Translations under genes and position numbers: made by a program
In this document: in pieces, positions 1 to 5,646 of the stretch
Layout of the letters: each line of letters begins with the position of its first letter
Position numbering within the stretch: position 1 is the stretch's first letter
NCBI GenBank assembly: GCA_002314875.1
Contig: DCHS01000040.1
Location: forward strand, 1 to 8,031
Direction: 5' to 3'
Source: Prevotellaceae bacterium UBA1746
Lineage (GTDB): Bacteria > Bacteroidota > Bacteroidia > Bacteroidales > Bacteroidaceae
DNA: 8,031 nucleotides
The notes under the pieces: model-generated
Told to the model about the DNA's origin: nothing
What the model saw: the letters and a program-made list of their open reading frames with translations, nothing else
Database searches by the model: none

Positions 1-2
1 AC

Positions 3-356
3 GAGGACTTCAACGAGGCCAACAGTCGCCGTTTTGAGAGCATCGAATATGCTATGCAACATGAGAAGCCATATGTTTCTGCCGATTTCAACCGTGACCG
101 TCTCTGTCGTCTGGCTGGTTTCAATCGTCATGTTGTTCTGCAAACTATTCGTAGCCAGGGTTATAATGATGTTCACGACTACATCTCCCGTTATCGTGTG
201 ACCGAACTCCGTCGTCTGGTTGAGGAAGGTGAAATCACCGATGTTCGTCAGCATGAGCGTGTAGGATTCCGAACGTTGAAGACCGCCCTGACTTCCTTCG
301 AGCGTTATGAGCACGAAAGTCTTCCTGATTTCATCGCTCGTCACAAAGCACAATAA
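3..356 (+). CDS. AraC-family HTH regulator, C-terminal DNA-binding domain (5' truncated by window edge)
   Basis: The reading frame is open from the first base of the window, so the start codon lies upstream and only the last 117 residues are visible. An internal ATG at 54 exists, but the residues before it (EDFNEANSRRFESIEYA) continue the family pattern, so it is unlikely to be the real start. The fragment matches the two-helix-turn-helix DNA-binding domain of AraC/XylS regulators: the first HTH around LCRLAGFNRHVVLQTI, the linker helix with the family-typical DYISRYRVTELRRL, and the second HTH around HERVGFRTLKTALTSFERY, ending in LPDFI where the family usually has a P-x-x-(Y/F) motif. In Bacteroidota such domains often sit behind a membrane-bound or sensor N-terminus, but that part is not visible. 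It probably binds DNA and controls transcription; the target and signal are unknown. Confidence 0.8.
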   Translation, partial: EDFNEANSRRFESIEYAMQHEKPYVSADFNRDRLCRLAGFNRHVVLQTIRSQGYNDVHDYISRYRVTELRRLVEEGEITDVRQHERVGFRTLKTALTSFERYEHESLPDFIARHKAQ

Positions 357-358
357 AA

Positions 359-396
359 AAGCGAAGGCCTCATGCAACCGCATGGGGCCTTCGCTT
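359..396. terminator. Long hairpin terminator, probably bidirectional
   Basis: An 11 bp stem (359-369 with 386-396, AAGCGAAGGCC/GGCCTTCGCTT) is extended by an inner 5 bp stem (CATGC/GCATG, 371-375 with 380-384) with an AACC loop; bases 370 and 385 can form a T-G wobble. It starts 2 bases after the stop codon of the AraC-type gene. The run of A at 355-360 becomes a U-tract when read on the - strand, so as an intrinsic terminator it is stronger leftward, for the FKBP transcript. On the + strand only a short TTGTGTT follows the stem. Confidence 0.8.
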
Positions 397-400
397 GTGT

Positions 401-487
401 TATAATGGTTTATTCGCTTTGCTAGGTTTATAATGTGGTTTATTTGCTTCGCTGGTTTATAATGTGGTTTATCGCTTCGCTAGGTTT
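401..487. repeat. Three tandem copies of a ~29 bp unit
   Basis: Three imperfect copies of a unit of the form TATAATGTGGTTTAT + TCGCTTCGCTAGGTT lie head to tail. The GGTTTAT words fall at 407, 437 and 466 and, as a second set, at 425, 454 and 483, giving periods of 29-30 bp. There are no unique spacers, so this is not CRISPR-like. It lies in the presumed 3' untranslated part of the leftward FKBP gene, between that gene and the terminator, and runs directly into the 9 bp repeats at 488. Confidence 0.8.
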
Positions 488-521
488 ATAAACCTTATAA
501 ACTCAATAAACCTAATAAACC
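482..521. repeat. Four 9 bp ATAAACC repeats with a 14 bp palindrome at the junction
   Basis: ATAAACC (once ATAAACT) starts at 488, 497, 506 and 515, a strict 9 bp period. ATAAACC is the reverse complement of the GGTTTAT word of the adjacent 29 bp units, and the junction forms a perfect 14 bp palindrome, AGGTTTATAAACCT, at 482-495. The whole 401-521 block could therefore fold back on itself as RNA or single-stranded DNA. The same combination recurs at 1480-1550. Confidence 0.8.
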
Positions 522-533
522 TGTTTTAAAACC

Positions 534-1097
534 TTATTTAATTCCCAGAAGTTCAACCTTGAAGACGAGAGCAGAGTAGGGAGGGATATTCTCGCCACTA
601 CCATTTGCACCGTAACCGTAGTATTCGGGGATGTAGATCTCCCAGGTACTACCAACGGGCATAGCCTTGAGAGCGAGTTGCCAGCCGTAGATGACACCAT
701 TTACAGGGAATTCTGCTGCCTGCTTGCGCTTGTAGCTGGAATCGAAGACCTTGCCGTCGATCAGGCGACCTTCATAGTTCACCTTTACCGTACTATTGTC
801 ACTGGGCTTTGCACCACTGCCAGGCTTGATGATCTTGTAGAAAACACCACCACCGAGGCTCAAAACACCGGGCTGACGGGAAATGGAGTCAAGATAAGCC
901 TCACCAGCAATCTTGTTGGGATTTTCCTGAACTTCAGTATTATTCAACTCAATGGGCGCTTTATCCTCGGGCCAGAAACGAATGCCAAGGACGATGAGAG
1001 CGATGACAAAAATGAGAGAGAAGGCAATATAGACATAATGCTTGGTCTGCAATTGCTGCTTCTGCTTGTTATTCGGATTATAACTGTTGCTAATCAT
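534..1097 (-). CDS. Membrane-anchored FKBP-type peptidyl-prolyl cis-trans isomerase
   Basis: This 187-residue protein should catalyse cis-trans isomerisation of X-Pro bonds and help fold proteins outside the cytoplasm. Residues 1-20 are polar and basic, 21-41 form one hydrophobic segment (signal anchor), 45-80 are a linker, and about 85-187 are an FKBP domain. Residues aligned by motif with the FKBP12 active site are present: Tyr108 in VNYEG, Phe118-Asp119 in VFDSS, Val135-Ile136 and Trp139 in VIYGW, a Tyr at 159/160 in EYYGYG, and Phe179 in ALVFKVELL. The His found at position 87 of FKBP12 is not kept. The positive N-terminus followed by a single helix suggests the catalytic domain faces the periplasm. 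The start at 1097 is preceded by a promoter-like sequence giving a short leader. The gene is monocistronic; a repeat array and a leftward-reading terminator lie downstream. Domain assignment is confident; substrates are unknown. Confidence 0.93.
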   Translation of the reverse strand: MISNSYNPNNKQKQQLQTKHYVYIAFSLIFVIALIVLGIRFWPEDKAPIELNNTEVQENPNKIAGEAYLDSISRQPGVLSLGGGVFYKIIKPGSGAKPSDNSTVKVNYEGRLIDGKVFDSSYKRKQAAEFPVNGVIYGWQLALKAMPVGSTWEIYIPEYYGYGANGSGENIPPYSALVFKVELLGIK

Positions 1098-1119
1098 GGT
1101 TTTATGTTATTTTGGGGTG

Positions 1120-1150
1120 CAAATTTCGCTATTTTCTTTGAACCTACCAA
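1120..1150 (-). promoter_or_regulatory. Bacteroidota-type promoter of the FKBP gene
   Basis: Read on the - strand, TTG (1150-1148) is followed by exactly 20 bp and then GAAATTTG (1127-1120). The -33 element and spacing match the Bacteroides sigma-factor consensus; the -7 element keeps TTTG but has GA in place of TA. Transcription would start near 1113, leaving a leader of about 15 bases before the ATG at 1097. Confidence 0.5.
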
Positions 1151-1296
1151 ATTTTAGTCTAAAAAAGTATGGATTTTGATTCTTGGAAATCATAATCGTA
1201 AAGGAGATATAACATAAAAAATACTCTAAAATGGGGTGTTTGTCGGTAAAAATAGGGAGTTAATAGAGAAAAAATGTTATTTTGTTGTTTTTTTTC

Positions 1297-1327
1297 TTGC
1301 AAGATTCAATATAATGCTTTATCTTTG
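1297..1327 (+). promoter_or_regulatory. Consensus Bacteroidota promoter without an obvious adjacent gene
   Basis: TTG at 1297-1299, a 20 bp spacer, and TATCTTTG at 1320-1327 match the TTG-N(19-21)-TAnnTTTG consensus exactly. Transcription should begin near 1334. The next convincing rightward gene is the transporter at 1740, so this promoter would give a leader of about 400 bases carrying the second repeat array, or else a separate short transcript. Confidence 0.6.
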
Positions 1328-1362
1328 CAACATCAAAATGAAAGAAATGTGTGTTAAGATAG

Positions 1363-1382
1363 GTTGATATGAATGTATCAAC
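1363..1382. repeat. Perfect 7 bp inverted repeat (hairpin or operator)
   Basis: GTTGATA at 1363-1369 and TATCAAC at 1376-1382 are exact reverse complements separated by 6 bases. It lies about 30 bases downstream of the predicted transcription start of the 1297-1327 promoter, so it could be a protein-binding dyad or a small hairpin near the 5' end of that transcript. Nothing identifies a binding protein. Confidence 0.5.
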
Positions 1383-1479
1383 TGCAAAAACGAAATTTAA
1401 CTGTTCATAAGTTTTTCAATCGGGCATCCTTTTTCTGGGAAGAAAGGGGGTGCTCATTTTTTTGTTTTTTGCTATGCTT

Positions 1480-1550
1480 GGTTTATAGAGGTTTATTCGC
1501 ACTATCTATAAACCTCATAAACTCCATAAACCCCATAAACCTTATAAACC
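1480..1550. repeat. Second GGTTTAT/ATAAACC repeat array, 9 bp period
   Basis: GGTTTAT occurs at 1480 and 1490, followed by ATAAACC (once ATAAACT) at 1508, 1517, 1526, 1535 and 1544, a strict 9 bp period, with a decayed sixth unit ACTAACC at 1553. The 11-base word GGTTTATTCGC at 1490 is identical to the one at 407 in the first array, and the order of parts on the + strand is the same, so the two arrays are related. The left and right arms can pair: GAGGTTTAT (1488-1496) is the exact reverse complement of ATAAACCTC (1508-1516). Confidence 0.8.
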
Positions 1551-1646
1551 CCACTAACCCCCTAATTCTTTACCCTCATTTTGCAAATAGAGGAGAAAAG
1601 AGAATATTTGTATATTTTTTTGGAAAGGCACTATAATCATTAAGAT

Positions 1647-1663
1647 TATATTTGGTAATTTTG
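1647..1663 (+). promoter_or_regulatory. Possible proximal promoter -7 boxes of the transporter gene
   Basis: Two overlapping matches to TAnnTTTG are present, TATATTTG (1647-1654) and TAATTTTG (1656-1663). No TTG lies at the expected 19-21 bp upstream of either; the nearest, at 1620-1622, is 24 bp from the first. If the second is used, transcription starts near 1670 and gives a 70-base leader to the ATG at 1740. Confidence 0.35.
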
Positions 1664-1680
1664 CGCCGTTTTTTGTACAC

Positions 1681-1693
1681 AGCCCTATGGGCT
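1681..1693 (+). promoter_or_regulatory. Small GC-rich hairpin in the transporter leader
   Basis: AGCCC (1681-1685) pairs perfectly with GGGCT (1689-1693) around a TAT loop, in otherwise AT-rich DNA 46 bases before the transporter start codon. There is no T-run after it, so it is not a terminator; it might affect mRNA stability or translation, or be a small operator. Confidence 0.35.
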
Positions 1694-1739
1694 TCTGATT
1701 GGAATAACAAATTTAATCACAATAACTAACCTCAAATTT

Positions 1740-3266
1740 ATGTCTTCCAACAATCCCGAGAGTGGTTCTTTGGCAGCAGAGAAGTTTGACGTTGTTCGCT
1801 TCGTCAAGATTACTGCCGTTATCATTCTCTCCCTCCTCCTCTGGAACCTTCCCGCCAATGTTTTTGGTATTGAAGGTCTTACTGTTATCGAGCAGCGTAT
1901 GATTTCCATCTTCGCATTCGCTGCCTTGATGTGGATTACAGAAGGTGTTCCTGCTTGGGTAACCTCAGTCCTCATCATTGTTATTATGCTCTTCACGGTC
2001 AGCGACTCGGCCATATCGATGCTCATTGACCTTGGAAATTACCCTGGTGCGGCTACCATGACAAACGCCAAGGGTGTTGAGCAGCTTCAGGGTCTTATCC
2101 CCTACAAAGACATTATCGCAGCCTTCGCTGATCCTACTGTAATGCTCTTCATGGGTGGTTTTATCCTTGCCCTCGTTGCTTCTAAGAGTGGTGTCGATGT
2201 TACCCTTGCTCGTGTAATGCTCAAGCCTTTCGGAACCAATTCCAAGATTGTGCTCCTCGGTTTCATGCTCGTTACCGCTATCTTCTCAATGTTCGTCAGC
2301 AACACCGCAACAGCTGCTATGATGCTGACCTTCCTTGCTCCCGTTTTCCGTACTCTTCCTGAGTCAGAACGTGGTCGTGTTGGTCTTGCTCTCGCAATTC
2401 CTATCGGCTGTAACATCGGTGGTATTGCTACTCCTATCGGTACTCCTCCTAACGGTATCGCTCTCGGTGCTTTGAAGGATGCTGGTATCAACATCGGCTT
2501 CTTGGACTGGATGATCATGATGGTTCCCCTCATGCTTCTTATCCTCTTCATCAGCTGGGTTCTCCTTCTCAACCTCTACAAGTTCAGCAGCAAGACCCTC
2601 GAATTCAAGATCGAAGGTGGTGCTAAGAAGGGTTGGCGTACCAATGCCATCTATATAGTTATGGCAATGACCATCTTCCTCTGGATGGGTGAAAAGATCT
2701 TCGGTATCAACTCATACGTTGTAGCTCTCTTCCCTGTTGGTGCATTTACTGCTCTCGGTATTGTAACCTCTGAGGACATCAAGCACATCGACTGGAGTGT
2801 ACTTTGGATGGTTGCCGGTGGTTTCGCTCTCGGTACCGGTATGAAGTCTTCTGGTTTGGCAAAGGCAATGGTTGAAAGTATTCCTTTCGATACCTTCCCC
2901 GTTTTCATCGTATTGATCGGTGCTGGTCTTATCTGCTGGTTGCTCTCTACCTTTATCAGTAACTCTGCAAGTGCTGCACTTATGGTACCCATCTTGATCA
3001 CCGTAGGTGAAGGTATGAAGGATCAGTTGGCAGGTATCGGTGGTGTAACTACCCTCGTTGTTGGTCTTGCTCTTAGCGCCAGCTTCGCTATGGCATTGCC
3101 TATCTCAACACCTCCTAACGCTATCGCTTACTCTACTGGTCTTGTTAAGACTTCTCAGATGTCAAAGGTTGGTCTCATCGTCGGTGTTATCTCTATCGCC
3201 CTCGCATACACCCTCCTCATCTTTGCCGGTTCTCTCGGTATCTTCGACAAGTTCGGTGCTCTCTAA
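1740..3266 (+). CDS. DASS/SLC13-family sodium-coupled dicarboxylate transporter
   Basis: This 508-residue polytopic inner-membrane protein belongs to the divalent anion:Na+ symporter family (VcINDY/SLC13 type), which imports C4-dicarboxylates such as succinate, fumarate and malate. The two inverted-repeat halves are visible: the first carries the signature Ser187-Asn188-Thr189 (FVSNTATAAMM) and TPPNG at 235-239; the second carries Ser407-Asn408-Ser409 (FISNSASAALM) and TPPNA at 457-461. These SNT-type and TPPN-type loops form the Na+ and carboxylate sites in the family. Hydrophobic segments run through most of the chain from about residue 20 to 500, with a soluble loop near 285-300. Length fits the family (about 460-600). 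Frequent use of ATC, CTC, GGT and GTT codons suggests good expression. The gene stands alone and ends in a shared terminator. Substrate specificity (dicarboxylate, citrate, sulfate) cannot be read with certainty; dicarboxylate is most likely. Confidence 0.9.
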   Translation: MSSNNPESGSLAAEKFDVVRFVKITAVIILSLLLWNLPANVFGIEGLTVIEQRMISIFAFAALMWITEGVPAWVTSVLIIVIMLFTVSDSAISMLIDLGNYPGAATMTNAKGVEQLQGLIPYKDIIAAFADPTVMLFMGGFILALVASKSGVDVTLARVMLKPFGTNSKIVLLGFMLVTAIFSMFVSNTATAAMMLTFLAPVFRTLPESERGRVGLALAIPIGCNIGGIATPIGTPPNGIALGALKDAGINIGFLDWMIMMVPLMLLILFISWVLLLNLYKFSSKTLEFKIEGGAKKGWRTNAIYIVMAMTIFLWMGEKIFGINSYVVALFPVGAFTALGIVTSEDIKHIDWSVLWMVAGGFALGTGMKSSGLAKAMVESIPFDTFPVFIVLIGAGLICWLLSTFISNSASAALMVPILITVGEGMKDQLAGIGGVTTLVVGLALSASFAMALPISTPPNAIAYSTGLVKTSQMSKVGLIVGVISIALAYTLLIFAGSLGIFDKFGAL

Positions 3267-3302
3267 TCGCCATTCCTTTGCTCACTAATCGAGCATAAAC
3301 AT

Positions 3303-3345
3303 AGAAAATGCCCCGCTTTCCATTACGGAGAGCGAGGCATTTTCT
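3303..3345. terminator. Bidirectional intrinsic terminator between convergent genes
   Basis: A long stem pairs AGAAAATGCC (3303-3312) with GGCATTTTCT (3336-3345), then after one C-A mismatch continues as CGCTTTCC against GGAGAGCG (one G-T pair) with an ATTAC loop. T-rich sequence follows on the + strand (TTTTATT), and A-rich sequence precedes it, giving a weaker U-tract on the - strand. It sits between the transporter stop (3266) and the hexosaminidase stop (3350) and should serve both. Confidence 0.88.
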
Positions 3346-3349
3346 TTTA

Positions 3350-5509
3350 TTACTTAACCACGATTTCGTCGGCAAAGATGAAGCCACCTTGGGTATTGTT
3401 GGCTTTCACCTTGATATAGCGGGTGGAAGAATTTGTTTGAACGGCGAAGTCCTGGACGAAGACGCCCTTGACATCGTTAGGTGTAGTGTTGTTGGCGACG
3501 AGAGGAGAACCATAAGTCGTACCATCCGTAGAAAAACTGAATTCTACGCTGCCAGGCATGAAGACACCAGGACCGATATCTTGCAGGAATCGCATACTCA
3601 AACTTTCGACCGGCATTTCTTTTCCAAGATCAACGACAACTTCGAAACTGCTGGTGAAACCCTGCCAAAGTCCATCGCCGAAACCACGATCCGTACCGCG
3701 TTTTCCATCGGTGAAAGTTGCCATTTCAGCCGCCTTATAACTCTCGTGCCAGCGTCTTGTGGTATATTCCACCTTTGCACCAACAGCCTTATGATATTCC
3801 AGATGACGACGGAACATCGGTTCCTTGGGCTGGCCGTTCTCCATAATTGCAGCAACAACATCAACGGGTTTTGTGATAGCGAGCGCCTTATTATTATATA
3901 TAGAGGAGTTCATCGTCGGGGTACTGCCGTCGAGGGTATAGCGGATATCTGGATCAGCGAATTCTGAATCGAAGGTCAGAAGCATCTGCTGATGTTGCAA
4001 ATCTGTTGTCTGAATAGCAGAGAGTACAGCATCGGTCTTTGCATATTGAATGTCCTGAGCCGACAGCCATTGTTTAGCGACATCCAGACGCTTCTTGAAA
4101 CTCAACCAATTGCGACTTTCATTGGGTGTCCAAAGACGTTCGGCCAGAGCGAGAAGACGAGGATAAATGCTGTAATCAGCACGACGGTAGTTGCTGATGC
4201 CTTCCGCCCAAAGACAAACCTGACCACCGCGAACGAGATGCTGGTATTCGGGAGCAATCTTATCATAGCCGTCGTAATTGTAGATGTTGTAGAGCGGACC
4301 GCCAAGACTGGCGATATACATCGGGTCACCAGGGGTGAAAATAATAGGATGGCCCTGCTCGACAACATGCTGGGGAACACCGCCTACCCAGTAGCGCCAA
4401 TACATGATATTTGCCGAACTTTCGAGCGCACCGCTATTGTCAGAGGCTTTGTAGTCGCCACCTTCAATAGCATCATCCCAGCAAATCATCTCACGCCCCT
4501 TGCTCCTTAGGTATTTATGAATGCGGTTCACGAAATAACTCTGCAAAGCCTCGTAGGTCTGATAACCTTCGCGCTCCATCAGCGCCTTACATTCGTCACT
4601 CTTCTTCCAGGTTTCCTTTTCTACCTCATCGGCACCGATATGAATATACTGAGAGGGGAAAATATCCAACACCTCATCAAGGATATTCTGCATGAAGGTA
4701 TAAACCTCTTCTTTCGCAGGTGATAGCGGATAGCTGAATACCGTTCCCCATTTAGCCTCTCCCGTAGCCGTAAACTGAGGATAGAGCGAAGAAATGGCCT
4801 GGGTATGGCCTGGCATATCAATTTCGGGAATAATCTCCACATGGCGTTCTGTGGCATAGCGTACAAGTTCGCGGAGTTCTTCCTGAGTATAAAAACCGCC
4901 ATAAAGCGTCTTGTCACCGTTCTTGATGATAAAGCGAGGGTCCAACTGGAATTCGGGACGGTCAGCATAGTCCTTGATGCATATACTGTCTTGTTGGTTG
5001 AATTCGCGCCAAGCCCCCTGCTGTGTCAGCTGGGGGTAACGCTTGATTTCAATGCGCCAACCTTGGTCATCGGTGAGATGAAGATGGAGGCGGTTCATCT
5101 TGAAATGAGCCAGACGGTCAATGGTCTGTTTAAGATATTCGAGGGTGTAAAAGTGGCGGCTGCAATCCAGCATGAGACCACGCCATTCGTACTGAGGAGC
5201 ATCCTTAATGGTCATAGCAGGAATGGCATTACCGTACTGTGCTTTAAGTTGCTTCAAGGTCTCTTCTGCATATTGCACACCAGCGTCGTCACCGGTCTCG
5301 ATTGTAATGCTATTCTTGCTAATGGTCAGGGTATAAGCCCCTTCTTTAACAGGTGTTGCGGTAGTCTGATAACTGCAAATAGTTTTGTCAGCATCGACGG
5401 TACCTTTTCCAATCACAACTTCTGCGGGTTGGGGTATCACATTCACTTGCTGAGCCTTCACGCCCATAGCAAGAGTAAGTCCCAAGGTAAGGGAGAATAG
5501 TGTTTTCAT
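3350..5509 (-). CDS. Secreted GH20 beta-N-acetylhexosaminidase with C-terminal accessory domains
   Basis: This 719-residue glycosidase should remove terminal beta-linked GlcNAc or GalNAc from glycans by the substrate-assisted mechanism of family GH20. Domains: signal peptide MKTLFSLTLGLTLAMGVKA (1-19, likely cut before QQ); N-terminal GH20b-type domain (about 20-105); catalytic barrel (about 106-465) with substrate Arg110 in WRGLMLDCSRH, HLHLTDDQGW at 142-151, PEIDMPGH at 228-235, the catalytic pair Asp294-Glu295 in HIGADE, and LWAE at 433-436; a chitobiase/hexosaminidase C-terminal-like segment with IRYTLDGSTP (about 499-551); and a discoidin-like F5/8 C beta-sandwich (about 568-719) that may bind sugars. 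The ATG at 5509 is preferred over an in-frame one at 5548, because 5548 lies inside the promoter and upstream of the predicted transcription start, and only 5509 puts the signal peptide at the N-terminus. It likely acts in the periplasm or at the cell surface on host or dietary glycans. Confidence 0.94.
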   Translation of the reverse strand: MKTLFSLTLGLTLAMGVKAQQVNVIPQPAEVVIGKGTVDADKTICSYQTTATPVKEGAYTLTISKNSITIETGDDAGVQYAEETLKQLKAQYGNAIPAMTIKDAPQYEWRGLMLDCSRHFYTLEYLKQTIDRLAHFKMNRLHLHLTDDQGWRIEIKRYPQLTQQGAWREFNQQDSICIKDYADRPEFQLDPRFIIKNGDKTLYGGFYTQEELRELVRYATERHVEIIPEIDMPGHTQAISSLYPQFTATGEAKWGTVFSYPLSPAKEEVYTFMQNILDEVLDIFPSQYIHIGADEVEKETWKKSDECKALMEREGYQTYEALQSYFVNRIHKYLRSKGREMICWDDAIEGGDYKASDNSGALESSANIMYWRYWVGGVPQHVVEQGHPIIFTPGDPMYIASLGGPLYNIYNYDGYDKIAPEYQHLVRGGQVCLWAEGISNYRRADYSIYPRLLALAERLWTPNESRNWLSFKKRLDVAKQWLSAQDIQYAKTDAVLSAIQTTDLQHQQMLLTFDSEFADPDIRYTLDGSTPTMNSSIYNNKALAITKPVDVVAAIMENGQPKEPMFRRHLEYHKAVGAKVEYTTRRWHESYKAAEMATFTDGKRGTDRGFGDGLWQGFTSSFEVVVDLGKEMPVESLSMRFLQDIGPGVFMPGSVEFSFSTDGTTYGSPLVANNTTPNDVKGVFVQDFAVQTNSSTRYIKVKANNTQGGFIFADEIVVK

Positions 5510-5533
5510 AATGGAGATTTTTGTTTTACCTCG

Positions 5534-5564
5534 CAAAGATAAGAACAAAATGCGACCTATGCAA
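5534..5564 (-). promoter_or_regulatory. Consensus promoter of the hexosaminidase gene
   Basis: On the - strand, TTG (5564-5562), a 20 bp spacer and TATCTTTG (5541-5534) match the Bacteroidota housekeeping consensus exactly. Transcription should start near 5527-5528, about 20 bases before the ATG at 5509. This placement decides the start codon: the longer in-frame ATG at 5548 would lie upstream of the transcript. Confidence 0.75.
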
Positions 5565-5594
5565 ACGACTTTGCGTTTTTCTAACGAAAAATGC

Positions 5595-5625
5595 TTGTGA
5601 ATTTTTTTCTTTTTCAGTAATTTTG
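5595..5625 (+). promoter_or_regulatory. Consensus promoter of the CotH-like gene
   Basis: TTG (5595-5597), a 20 bp spacer and TAATTTTG (5618-5625) match the Bacteroidota consensus exactly. Transcription should begin near 5632, about 15 bases before the ATG at 5647. Its -33 element lies 30 bp from the -33 element of the divergent hexosaminidase promoter, so one regulator bound between them could affect both. Confidence 0.75.
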
Positions 5626-5646
5626 CAGCAATAAAACACGATAACG

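Larger units (their letters stand above)
1151..1739. other. Gene-poor intergenic stretch between the FKBP gene and the transporter
   Basis: This AT-rich region has no ORF I would call a gene. It holds the promoter at 1297-1327, a perfect 7 bp inverted repeat at 1363-1382 (GTTGATA, loop TGAATG, TATCAAC), the repeat array at 1480-1550, an imperfect 20 bp dyad at 1574-1593 (CCTC...TTTGCAAA-like centre...GAGG), two -7-like boxes at 1647-1663 and a small hairpin at 1681-1693. An 87-codon frame at 1373-1636 is open largely because 9 bp repeats are whole codons: it reads as (I/T)-N-x triplets there. Confidence 0.6.

Noticed and set aside
54..356. A complete 100-residue HTH protein starting at 54
   Set aside because: The frame is open to the window edge and the residues before the ATG continue the AraC-domain pattern, so it is a truncated larger protein.
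401..521. CRISPR array
   Set aside because: The units are directly adjacent, imperfect and without unique spacers of constant length; no cas gene is present.
1373..1636. An 87-codon protein gene
   Set aside because: Composition is dominated by low-complexity repeat translation, no domain is recognisable and it lacks a terminator or conserved features; kept only as a low-interest finding.
3308..3967. A 219-codon + strand ORF opposite the hexosaminidase 3' part, and other long antisense ORFs there
   Set aside because: They are opposite-strand frames of a clear GH20 gene, start within the terminator hairpin or inside the gene, and show no recognisable domain.
5510..5548. Longer N-terminus of the hexosaminidase starting at 5548
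   Set aside because: The start lies inside the consensus promoter and would hide the signal peptide; the ATG at 5509 fits both promoter and signal peptide.
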